Positions 45,233-54,900 of a stretch of 64,000 bases of DNA are shown here, one piece after another. The stretch covers positions 824,890 to 888,889 of the forward strand of contig DDPF01000012.1 in the NCBI GenBank assembly GCA_002342065.1, given 5' to 3'. A program made the translations under genes and the position numbers. Origin of the DNA: Bacteroidetes bacterium UBA2475 (GTDB taxonomy: Bacteria; Bacteroidota; Bacteroidia; B-17B0; Aurantibacillaceae). Below the pieces are notes generated by a model. The model was not told where the DNA came from. It saw nothing but the letters and a program-made list of their open reading frames with translations, and made no database searches. Each line of letters opens with the position of its first letter. Position 1 is the first letter of the stretch.

Positions 45233-45240
45233 CAAATATA
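45233..45240 (-). promoter_or_regulatory. -7 promoter element (TATATTTG) of the GH16-AlgI-AlgJ operon
   Basis: On the minus strand TATATTTG matches TAnnTTTG exactly and lies 16 nt upstream of the ATG at 45216. It would separate the polysaccharide operon from the upstream propeller/GH3 genes. Confidence 0.5.
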
Positions 45241-45275
45241 CTTTAATTTATCATATCCACCCATTAAAATTGGTA

Positions 45276-46082
45276 CTAATTTGGAGTCAATGGCTCAATA
45301 ATTATAGAATCGCCATAAGATTTGTAAAGCCTGTTCTTGGCATAATTTATTTGATCTGCTTTGCAATTATTTTTGCAAACCTCTTCAAATAAACGGTAGT
45401 TATAGCTACAAAAAAGGCTGTCTTTTTGAAAATAAATAATTTCATCACTCACATCAAAACGCTTAAGGTTCTTCAGCGAGATTATTTTATTAAAAGTGCC
45501 AAAAATATCAAATACAAAAATACCAGTTTCGGGAGAGTTCAAAAACAAAAAACCATTGTGCTCGATCATAAAATTGGGTTTTAATTCAGCCTGTAAAATC
45601 TGTTTTAAATTACCGGTTGCACTAATTTTTTTTGAAGCTTCGTTAAAACGCACTAACTCATTATTTTGTTTATTATAGATCCAAAAACTGTTATTAGCGC
45701 TGGCACAAACAAGATCGGTTTGCTCGTAGCCTAATTTCTCTAACGAGATCGGCTCACTATTATTGGTAAGTTGGTTATCTAAAAAAATTATTTGCTGAAA
45801 ATCGCGGTAATATAAAAGTAGTTTTAAAGGATTGGTTGCATCTACCGTACTAATATTGCCTAATTTTAAATTACTGTAGCGGGCAAATAGTTTTCCGCTT
45901 ATTAAATATTTAATTAGTTCATTTTCTTTAACCGCATATAAATTGCCTAAATTATCAGTAGCAAAATAATCCAGTTTTGTTTTAACAACCAGTTTTTTTG
46001 GAGCATCCTGTTTCATAAATGAAAAAGAAAAACACAATGCCACTGAAAAAAGTAAAGCTTTTATATTTATTCTTTTATTCAT
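45276..46082 (-). CDS. Secreted beta-propeller-like protein of unknown function
   Basis: 268 residues. Signal peptide (ALLFSVALCFSFSFMKQ). The body is a set of propeller-like strands with repeated Y/F-D-x-x-N-L motifs: YFATDNLGNLYAVKENELIK, IFLDNQLTNNSEPISL, FWIYNKQNNELVRFNEAS and FVFDIFGTFNKIISLKNL. Proteins like this often sit next to GH3-family ligases in Bacteroidota (recollection). Its start overlaps the end of the GH3 gene by 8 nt. Enzymatic function is unlikely; role unknown. Confidence 0.7.
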   Translation of the reverse strand: MNKRINIKALLFSVALCFSFSFMKQDAPKKLVVKTKLDYFATDNLGNLYAVKENELIKYLISGKLFARYSNLKLGNISTVDATNPLKLLLYYRDFQQIIFLDNQLTNNSEPISLEKLGYEQTDLVCASANNSFWIYNKQNNELVRFNEASKKISATGNLKQILQAELKPNFMIEHNGFLFLNSPETGIFVFDIFGTFNKIISLKNLKRFDVSDEIIYFQKDSLFCSYNYRLFEEVCKNNCKADQINYAKNRLYKSYGDSIIIEPLTPN

Positions 46083-47586
46083 TTATTTTTAATATTTCCT
46101 CTATTAATTTTCGATCGTTACTTAAACGAGGAACTTTGTATTGCCCTCCCAATTTATTGTTAGCCTTGAGCCATTTATAAAAAGTATTATGGGGCATTTT
46201 TTTAACCTCAGGAAAATGTAAAACAAAGTTATTATAACGTTTGGCTTCGTAATCGCTATTCTGTTTTTTTAACGACTCATCTAATAACGCAACAAAGAAC
46301 TCAAAATTGTTCGGCTCTTTCTCAAATTCTATTAACCATTGGTGCGCGCCTGAATTTTTTTGCATAAAAACCGGGGCAACTGTATAGTCTTTAACCAAAG
46401 CATGTGTTTTTTCGCAGGCAAGGGCAATTGCTTGTTCGGTATTGTGAACCATTAATTCTTCGCCAAAAACGTTAATGTATTGTTTGGTCCTTCCCGAGAT
46501 CTTAAAACGATAAGGATTGGTACTCGTAAACCTAATAACATCGCCCAACTGATAACGCCATAACCCGGCGTTGGTGGTAATTATCATAGCGTAATCAATA
46601 TCCGATTTTACATCTTCCAGGTTTATTACTTTGGTAAAATTATTATTTAACCAATCGCCTAATTCTATAAATTCATAATAGATACCATAATCAAGCATCA
46701 ATAAAAGTTCGTCACTTTTTAATTGGTCCTGTATCCCAAAAAATCCTTCTGAAGCATTATAGAGTTGCAAAAAATTTACTTTATCGTTATCAAATAATTT
46801 TACAAATTGTTCTTTGTAAGGTGTAAAACTAACACCACCATGAAAGTAAACTTCCAGATTTGGCCAAACTTCGTTTATAGTTTTTGCATTCTTTTTTTCT
46901 AAGATCCGTTTCAATAATACCATCATCCAACTTGGTACCCCCGCTAAACTTACCACATTTTCATTCATCATGCTTAATGCCATTTTTTCGAGTTTGCTTT
47001 CCCACTCATCCATTAAAGCAATACTAATATCGGGTGCCCTGAAAAAATCGGCCCAGGCAGGTAAATTCTGAATGATGATGGCGCTAACATCACCATGAAA
47101 AGAATGGTGTTCACCAAAAACATCTTCTTTCAAACTTCCTCCAAGTGCTAAATTTTTTCCAGTAAACAATTGGGTTTCCGGATTATTGTAACAATGCAAA
47201 GTGATCATATCACGGCCTGCATTATAGTGACAGCCATCCAGGCTTTCTTTACTTACAGGTAAGAATTTACTTTTATCGGTAGTGCCGCTACTTTTTGCAA
47301 ACCATTTTATTTCCGAATTCCAAATAACATTTTGTTCACCTCTGCGTGTGCGATCAATAAGTGGCTTTAAGGATTCGTAGTCGCTAATAGGGATCTGTTC
47401 TTTGAACTGGTTATAATTTTTTATGTCTGAGAATTTATGTGTTTTTCCATACTCTGTATTTGCGCCATTATTGAGTAAAGATAGCATCCACTCATACTGC
47501 ACATCTACCGGGTATTTGATGAACAGGTCGATCTGGTGCATGCGCTTTTTCATAAGCCAGCTTGCTATGGAATTTATGATAGGCAC
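46075..47586 (-). CDS. GH3-family acyl-adenylate ligase (auxin-responsive GH3-like)
   Basis: 503 residues, full length for the family. The adenylate-forming P-loop is SSGTTDKSKFLPVS (about 98-111). Other family blocks: YFHGGVSFTPYKEQF, LQLYNASEGFFGIQD, ITTNAGLWRYQLGDVIRFT and FKISGRTKQYINVFGEEL. GH3 enzymes join carboxylates to amino acids or other amines through an acyl-AMP; the bacterial substrate is unknown. Cytosolic. It is flanked by the SpoIIE-phosphatase gene 12 nt upstream and the propeller gene that overlaps its end. Confidence 0.9.
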   Translation of the reverse strand: MPIINSIASWLMKKRMHQIDLFIKYPVDVQYEWMLSLLNNGANTEYGKTHKFSDIKNYNQFKEQIPISDYESLKPLIDRTRRGEQNVIWNSEIKWFAKSSGTTDKSKFLPVSKESLDGCHYNAGRDMITLHCYNNPETQLFTGKNLALGGSLKEDVFGEHHSFHGDVSAIIIQNLPAWADFFRAPDISIALMDEWESKLEKMALSMMNENVVSLAGVPSWMMVLLKRILEKKNAKTINEVWPNLEVYFHGGVSFTPYKEQFVKLFDNDKVNFLQLYNASEGFFGIQDQLKSDELLLMLDYGIYYEFIELGDWLNNNFTKVINLEDVKSDIDYAMIITTNAGLWRYQLGDVIRFTSTNPYRFKISGRTKQYINVFGEELMVHNTEQAIALACEKTHALVKDYTVAPVFMQKNSGAHQWLIEFEKEPNNFEFFVALLDESLKKQNSDYEAKRYNNFVLHFPEVKKMPHNTFYKWLKANNKLGGQYKVPRLSNDRKLIEEILKINE

Positions 47587-47598
47587 AATGTTCTTTTG

Positions 47599-50500
47599 CT
47601 ATTCGAATTTCATAATTATCAAGGAAACGTCATCAACCTGCTCTGATCCTCTGCGCCAGTCGCTCCACTCATTTAAAACAAGGTAACCTTGCTCTTTTAC
47701 GGATGATAATTTAGATCTGTTTAATGCCGCAGCAACCTTTTTAGAAGAAAAGCGTTTTGCATCTGTGCCACCAAATTGATCTTGCAATCCATCAGAGAAC
47801 ATATATAATCTAAGGCCGCTTTCGATGGGGATCTGAAGCACATTAAGCTCACCCATATTTTCTTCATAGCCAACAGAACTTCTACTGCCTTTATAGCTTA
47901 TAACATCGCCCTTATCTGTTGAATAATAGAATGGGTTTCCGGCTACACAAATGTCAACCATTTTATTTGTGTAATCAATATGAATGAACGAAATTACTAA
48001 TCCTTCGTATCTTACATTCTCATCAGTTGAATTACCACCAAAGAACAACCTGAACTCGGAATTTAATTTGTAAATAATATCTTTTGGGTGATAGATCTTC
48101 ATTTCAAGAACGATCTTATCTAATAAAGCTTTAGCAATAACGGTTAAGAATCCACCCGGCACACCATGTCCTGTGCAATCTGCAAGAAAAACAATTTTAT
48201 TATTATCTGGCAAAATATAAAATCCAAAAAAGTCGCCACCCACAACATCTTTTGGTTGAAAATGTTCAAAAACATCTACCGGCCCAAGGCGACCATTTAA
48301 AGTTGGTATAATACTACTTTGAATGTTTTTTGCATAGTTGATACTATCCCTAAGATCCTCGTGAACAACTTTTAACTCTTCGGCAATTTTTGAGATGTGT
48401 TCTTTTTCGCTTCTGATCTCGATTGTTTGCAAATGGATTTTATGCTCTAGTTCTTTTTGATTTTGGATCAATTGTTTTGTACGCCATTTTATACCAATAA
48501 ATATTAATAAGCCTGTAACACATACACTTGTGATAATGAACCACCATTTTTGCCAATAAGGTTTATCTATTCTAAATTTATATTCAATAGGTTCTGAATT
48601 CCACAAACCATCATTATTGGCAGCATAGATCATGAACGTATAGTCACCGTTCTTTAGCTTAGGAAAATTAAGTCTTCTTGTTTCACTGGTAATTATCTCC
48701 CAATTATCCTCGGCTCCTTCCAACTTAAGTTTATACCTATACTTAACGTTTGAAGGTTCGGATAAACAAACGCCAATGAATTCGAATGAAAAATCGTATG
48801 AATTATATTTCAAGACCGTATCTTTTAAACTTTCTACTCTATCGCCATTAATTGTAATGTTCAAAATATTTAAAACAGGTTCTATTTCGTTAAAGCGTTG
48901 TTTGGATGTATTTATTCTTACAATACCCTCTGTAGTTCCAAAAAAGATCTCGTTCTCTGTCTTGTCATAAAATGTAGAGTTTTCAATAAAATTATTTTGA
49001 AGTAGGTCAGAATTTCCACCGACCCTATTGAAATTCTTCTTGTTATTATTTTTATATGAAAGGGCATTTGCATGCGCCACCCAAATACCATTTTTATAAT
49101 CTGAAATAATGCCATAACTATAAGCTGATTTTAAACCATCGGCAACTGTAAAATTATCGAACTTCCTGCCGTTAAATTTAAACACACCATCGCCCAAAGA
49201 AGAGATCCAGATATTTTTATTTTTATCTTCACAAACAGTTTGAATGTTAAAGAGCTTTAATCCTGCTACATTATCAAACATTTTAATATCCTTTAAATTA
49301 TCTACATAATAAATGGGCGTGCCCTGAGAACAAACCCACATGTGTTTTTTAGAATCTATAAAAACAAATTTTACATTATTGTGTAATAACCCGCTTTCGG
49401 TGTTTAATACATTGCACGTAAAATTATTTGGATCAATAACATATAAACCTGCAGAGGTGCAAGCGTAAATATTCTTTGTATCTGAATTTAATGAGTTGAT
49501 TACTAATTTTTGATTTGTAGTAAATAATGGGATCCTGATTATTGTTTTAAATAATGTATCGCTCTTAAAAAGTTCGCCGTCTACAGTCGAAAAAATAAAA
49601 TTATTATTATACAACATTAAGTTCTTGAATTTTTTATTGATCAACTGAGGGTTTGGAGCAAAATCAACCTTGTCCTCGTTAATATAACCCATTCCTTTAT
49701 CGGTTGCTACAGCATTTCTACGGTTTATCCGCACAATAGAATTTATAGGGAGCTTTATGCCTTCACTATCTTTAATAAAACGATAGCTATACATCTCATT
49801 ATTTAATTGTTGTAAACCGTAACCGAAAGTACCTACCCATAAATTATCTTCTCTATCTATAAATAAACTTTGAATAGCATTAGAATTCAAACCATTTTTT
49901 ACCGTATAGGTTTTAATTAATTTTGCAGAAGGATTTATTTTAAAAAAACCATCATCGGTTGTAGCAACATAAATATTAGAAAATCGATCTGAAATTATTT
50001 TTGTAAACATTGACCCATTGGGACGTGTTAGTTTAAATGTATCAAGTGCGGAAAGTTTTTCATCCGCCCTATAGGTTAGCAAGCCAAGGCTATTATCGGC
50101 AATTAAAAGATTATCCTTTGCAACACTGTATTGCATACAGGTACCCTCTTTTAATTTTATTTTTTGTTCTATTTGATACTTTTTTGATAAAAGGTTCTTA
50201 ATTTTTATAGAATAAACACCATCAGGTTTTAATAAAAGTAATTCATCCTTATTTGCCTGGATAGAAACGGTTTCCATAAAATTTTCATCCTGGATATTAT
50301 CCACTACACCGGTTGCAGAATTGTACAATACAATGCCAATATTCTTTTTTAAAAAAATATAATTGTTTGGACTGATCTCTAATACCTGAATCAGTTTTGC
50401 GCTTAATGGCTCTTTAAAATTAACTTTCCCGATCCTTCCGGAAGGCATTACATAACTTACGCCGCCTTCAAAATGGCCAAGCCATATTTTATTTTTACTG

Positions 50501-50721
50501 TCCTTATATAATGCCGAAATGCCAATTTCCGCAAGACCACTGTTTGTTTTAAAAACTTTGAAACTATGTCCACCAAAAGCAGACAGACCGTCTCCGGTTG
50601 CAACTATTAAAAAACCTCTGCTATCTTGACATATATCGTAAATAAAAGATTGAGAAAGTCCATCGTCTTCGGTAAAGGTCTTAAAAGAATATACCTGCGA
50701 AAAAGTTTTAAGACCACACAA
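47599..50721 (-). CDS. Two-component-type propeller / SpoIIE phosphatase signalling protein
   Basis: At least 1040 residues. The N-terminal about 620 residues are sensor propeller repeats (GLSQSFIYDICQDSRGFLIV, DREDNLWVGTFGYGLQQ, DKNKNIWISSLGDGVFKF), then a Y_Y_Y domain (YRYKLKLEGAEDNWEIIT). A TM helix follows at about 724-745, then a short coiled coil and a SpoIIE/PP2C domain (VVGGDFFGF, FLADCTGHGVPGGFL, QVDDVSLIIM). It should sense an external ligand and dephosphorylate a cytosolic target. The only standard start is a TTG at 50721, but the frame continues upstream and encodes the missing signal peptide (ANKKIIILFICLCGLKTFSQ) without any ATG/GTG/TTG back to a TAA at 50866. The true start is probably a rare codon near 50781-50790. 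Confidence 0.85.
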   Translation of the reverse strand: MCGLKTFSQVYSFKTFTEDDGLSQSFIYDICQDSRGFLIVATGDGLSAFGGHSFKVFKTNSGLAEIGISALYKDSKNKIWLGHFEGGVSYVMPSGRIGKVNFKEPLSAKLIQVLEISPNNYIFLKKNIGIVLYNSATGVVDNIQDENFMETVSIQANKDELLLLKPDGVYSIKIKNLLSKKYQIEQKIKLKEGTCMQYSVAKDNLLIADNSLGLLTYRADEKLSALDTFKLTRPNGSMFTKIISDRFSNIYVATTDDGFFKINPSAKLIKTYTVKNGLNSNAIQSLFIDREDNLWVGTFGYGLQQLNNEMYSYRFIKDSEGIKLPINSIVRINRRNAVATDKGMGYINEDKVDFAPNPQLINKKFKNLMLYNNNFIFSTVDGELFKSDTLFKTIIRIPLFTTNQKLVINSLNSDTKNIYACTSAGLYVIDPNNFTCNVLNTESGLLHNNVKFVFIDSKKHMWVCSQGTPIYYVDNLKDIKMFDNVAGLKLFNIQTVCEDKNKNIWISSLGDGVFKFNGRKFDNFTVADGLKSAYSYGIISDYKNGIWVAHANALSYKNNNKKNFNRVGGNSDLLQNNFIENSTFYDKTENEIFFGTTEGIVRINTSKQRFNEIEPVLNILNITINGDRVESLKDTVLKYNSYDFSFEFIGVCLSEPSNVKYRYKLKLEGAEDNWEIITSETRRLNFPKLKNGDYTFMIYAANNDGLWNSEPIEYKFRIDKPYWQKWWFIITSVCVTGLLIFIGIKWRTKQLIQNQKELEHKIHLQTIEIRSEKEHISKIAEELKVVHEDLRDSINYAKNIQSSIIPTLNGRLGPVDVFEHFQPKDVVGGDFFGFYILPDNNKIVFLADCTGHGVPGGFLTVIAKALLDKIVLEMKIYHPKDIIYKLNSEFRLFFGGNSTDENVRYEGLVISFIHIDYTNKMVDICVAGNPFYYSTDKGDVISYKGSRSSVGYEENMGELNVLQIPIESGLRLYMFSDGLQDQFGGTDAKRFSSKKVAAALNRSKLSSVKEQGYLVLNEWSDWRRGSEQVDDVSLIIMKFE

Positions 50722-50858
50722 ACAAATAAAAAGAATAATTATTTTTTTATTGGCAAACGAATTTACTTTTAAACCAACTATTGATCCAATAAATCTTGAA
50801 GTAAAAAAAAGGATTAAACTTTTATTTTTGCTATTTGGTATAATAAAATATGTCTTAA

Positions 50859-51833
50859 TTATTTTTTATCCTTATTTACCTTTATCACATACTTGTATTT
50901 TGGCACACCCCCAATAGGTACAGTATAAAAGGCCAGCGACTCGCCAACCTGATTTGTTATAGATACTGTAATATTATTATTCTTTGACAATTTATTTTTT
51001 ATGAATTGAACATCTAATGAGGTATTTATTTCATCGTTCACTATTTTATGAACAGATTTTTCGCGATTTTCAGACTTTTCTAATTTTGTAGCTTCGCCTT
51101 TTTTCGAAACAGAGATTATCCTGATAATTCCTTCATCATCGTAGTCAAAAACATCTATTGTTACCGATATGATACCTTTTGTTACAAAAGGATATAAATG
51201 CGAAACCGATCCCGCATTATCAGATGTTCTGAAACAATATTCGTAAGTTAAAATATTACCCCCTTCTACTTTTACATTATCATCTTTTGAACTTGAAAGA
51301 CTTAACCTGTATAAATTACCATCATCGCCTTCACCACCTTCAACAACCAATTTAAAAACATAACCCATTTCCGGCTGTAACTCCCCTTCGGTTGGATTGA
51401 TGGGGCCAAAGTTGAACCACTTATCATCGTAAGCTGCATCTTCGCCAAAAGTTTTTGTGTTTAATAAAATACCACTATTGTAATTACCTTTTGGATCTTT
51501 TTCTTTTGAAGCAGGAGTACTATGGGCACCTTTACCGCCATAAACACTGAATTTTGTTTTTGAATTGAATCCATTTCTGTTCTCATCATATTTTCCTCCA
51601 TTATCGGCATCATAGATCCTGATATAAAAAGGGGTTTTAATATCCTGTGGAATAGAAAAGAAATAGATCTGGATATTATCATCATCTCCCCAAGTCTTAT
51701 CTGATGATTTGCTAAAAGTTACCAAAAAAGGGATATTCTCATCCGGCGATGGCATTTGTTGGGCAAAGGACGAATTGTTAAATGCCACCAATAACAGTAA
51801 AATGCGGAAGAATAGTTTCATGATAAAATTCAA
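50859..51833 (-). CDS. Secreted protein of unknown function
   Basis: 324 residues. Signal peptide (KLFFRILLLLVAFNNSSFAQ); an ATG four codons in (51821) is an equally good start. The mature protein has acidic Asp/Gly/Asn-rich loops (IYDADNGGKYDENRNGF, EGGEGDDGNLYRLSLSSS, DVFDYDDEGIIRI) that look like calcium-binding turns in a beta-rich fold. The C-terminus (KYKYVIKVNKDKK) has no sorting domain. No family recognised. It sits between the SpoIIE gene and the adhesin cassette on the same strand, so a role at the envelope is likely. Confidence 0.65.
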   Translation of the reverse strand: MNFIMKLFFRILLLLVAFNNSSFAQQMPSPDENIPFLVTFSKSSDKTWGDDDNIQIYFFSIPQDIKTPFYIRIYDADNGGKYDENRNGFNSKTKFSVYGGKGAHSTPASKEKDPKGNYNSGILLNTKTFGEDAAYDDKWFNFGPINPTEGELQPEMGYVFKLVVEGGEGDDGNLYRLSLSSSKDDNVKVEGGNILTYEYCFRTSDNAGSVSHLYPFVTKGIISVTIDVFDYDDEGIIRIISVSKKGEATKLEKSENREKSVHKIVNDEINTSLDVQFIKNKLSKNNNITVSITNQVGESLAFYTVPIGGVPKYKYVIKVNKDKK

Positions 51834-51936
51834 TTAATTTAGCTTTAACAAAGAAACGTAAATAACTAAATAAAAAAAATATTTTTTCGTTTTTCTTTGT
51901 ACCCTGTAGGGGGTATTTAGTCGAATATTAAAGGGC

Positions 51937-54900
51937 TTATTCGGCCTTGGCGGTTGTGGCAAAAATGCCTTTTTTCTCGAGATTTTCTATATAAATACGT
52001 TTGCCCTGATAATAAACTGAAACAAAAGAGTCTGTTTGGCCTGCTTTTACTACTTTTTTATTAAATTCAAAAGCCTCGTTCAGAGTTTTAAACACACCGC
52101 CAATTGTCATTCTGGTGCCGCCTTCATCAGCAATTTCGGTTTCAATTTTTCCTAAATTTTTAAGTTTTGGGAACGAATAACTGTTTCTGTACTTAAATAT
52201 GGCTATTTGAACTTTAAATTCAAGGCCATCAGCCGCAATATTTCCGTATTTTTCGGCATAGAACATGGTTTTTTTCTGAATATTGGTCCTTGGCACAAAA
52301 ACAAAATTTTCTTCTGCTTCATTTACTGTGACAGCAGTTGTAGTACCCTCATTTACTACCGGATCGGTTTCGGTTGGCGTATAATCAGGGATATCATTGC
52401 TTTCCATTTCAGCATATTCGGTAAGATTTGAGGAATTTATAGTCAATTTGCTCTCAGAAACAGTGTCTGTTACTACTTGCGTTTTAACCAAAACCCCTTT
52501 GCGTTTTAAATTTTCGATACCAATTCGTTTGCCTTTATAATATACCGAAACAAAGGCGTCTCTTTGTCCGGCCCTCACAATTTTTTTGTTGTGCCTGAAT
52601 GCCTGGCGCAATGTTTTATATGAACCACCCATGGTCATGCGGGTACTTCCATCTTTTAAGCGCTCGTTACTTACTTTACCTAAACCTCTTAATTTAGGAA
52701 AGTGGTAGCTTGTGCGTTTTTTAAATACACCAACCTGTACCTTAAATTCAAGATCTTCTACCTCCACATCGCCAAAATCTTCTAAAAATTCCATGTTGGT
52801 TTTTTGAATATCGGTGGTTGGAATAAATCCATATTCATCAAACTCATCTTCGTTCTTAGAATTATTATTTTTTGTTGAAGAAGTACTTGTGTTATTTTCG
52901 TTCTTGTTGGTTGAAGTAGTATTTGAAGTGTTATTGCTTGAATTTTTTGTATTGTTAGCTATACTTGTATTATTCTCATTTTTTGTGTTTGATGCAATAT
53001 TATTCGCGTTAGCTTCTTTTAATTCGGCTATTAACTGATCTTGTTTTAATAATATTTCTTCTTCTTTTTGTTCAACCTTATTTAAAGCAGCGATTTTATC
53101 CAAACTATTTGGTAAGAGATTTGCATCTTTTTTTAGTTGATCAGCAATAGCTTTTAAATTACTTATTTCAGTATTCTTAGCTACAAGGTCTTGTGCCAGT
53201 GAAGGATCGGTTTTTTTCAATTTAGTAAGTTGTTCTTTTATTGTAGCGTTATTTTTTTGATAATCGAGATTATTGGCTTTTTGAAATAATGTAGAAGCTT
53301 CAATTTTTTGAGATTGCGCTTTTGTTTCTAATTTATTTGCTACTGAAATTAAACTGTCTTTTTCAGTGCCTGTTTTTTTAGAAGCATCATTTTTTATATC
53401 TGTCGACTTAACATCTTTTTCGCCGGCTTCAGCTAATAAAGTATTTGCATTTACCCTTAATTGATTAGCATTTAAATTTGTAGTATTATTTTTATTGTTT
53501 GATGCAATATTATTTGTGTTAGCTTCTTTCAATTCGCTTATTAACTGATCTTGTTTTAATAATACTTCTGCTTCTTTTTGTTCAACCTTATTTAAAGCAG
53601 CAATTTTATCCAAACTGTTTGGTAACAGATTTGCATCTTTTTTTAGTTGATCAGCAACAGCTTTTAAATTAGTTATTTCAGTATTCTTAGCTACTAGGTC
53701 CTGTGCCAGTGCAGGGTCGGTTTTTTTCAGTTTAGTGAGTTGTTCTTTTATTGTAGCGTTATTGTTCTGATAATCGAGATTATTGGCTTTTTGAAATAAT
53801 GCGGAGGCTTCAATTTTTTGAGATTGTGCTTTTGCATCCAACTTATTTGCAATGGTAATTAAGCTGTCTTTTTCCGCTCCGGTTTTTGTGGAAGCATCAT
53901 TTTTTATACTTGTAGATTTAATATCTTTTTCACCGGCCTCAGTAATTAATGTATTTGCTTTTGCCCTTAATTGAATAGCATTTAAATTAGCAGTGTTATT
54001 TCGCAAACCGTTTTTAGCTTCTATATTCTTAGCAATTCGAGCACTGTCTGTTTTTGTTTTTACCTTATCAAAATCAACAGGGTTAATGTTTTTCTTCTGG
54101 GTGCCGATAATAGAATCATTTTTATATGCAACAACAACTGCATCTTCTATCCCCGCTTTTATCGTTTTATCATAATACTTTTCAATGTCCTTTATTTTTT
54201 TCTCGTTACCGTATGTATATTGATACTCATCGCCTACCTTTTTTTCCTCTATACCTGTTATGCCTTTAGCATTTAATAAGGTGGTATCTTTCGCAGTTTT
54301 ACTTGTGCCTAAATTTACTTTAAAGCTAACATCTTCATCTTCTTTTATATTCATTAACGTATCCATAACCGGCTTAATGAATTTTGTTCCAACAACACCT
54401 TTATATGCATTGTCCAACGAATCTGATGTTGATTTTGTATTATTTGTAATTGCGGTATTATTGTTCTTAGCGTTTGTTGCTACATTATCAAATATGCTGT
54501 CATTTTTACCAACTTTACCCGCAATCTTCTCATCAACAACTTTTTTTATTTCAGCGGCAGCTAATGCGCCATTAATTCCTTTTTTATTGAACTTCATTTC
54601 CTCATCCGCATAATTCATATTCGAGAGTAATGCTGAATCTCCCGGAAATTTTTTGTACGCAAATTTCTCAAGCTCTTTTTCTATCAAGCGTTTCTCAACT
54701 GCCAACCAGGTTGCTGAGTCCACACAAACTATTTCCTTGGTTGTACACAATAATTCTTTTTGTTTGGTAACGGAATTAAATGTAGAAACACCTAACAATA
54801 CTTTATGCCTGCCCTTATCTGCAAAAACCTGGTCGTGCGATCTGCCACGCATTCTTTTACCATCTACTTCAAAATAATAACCGTTAATTTTATTATCAGG

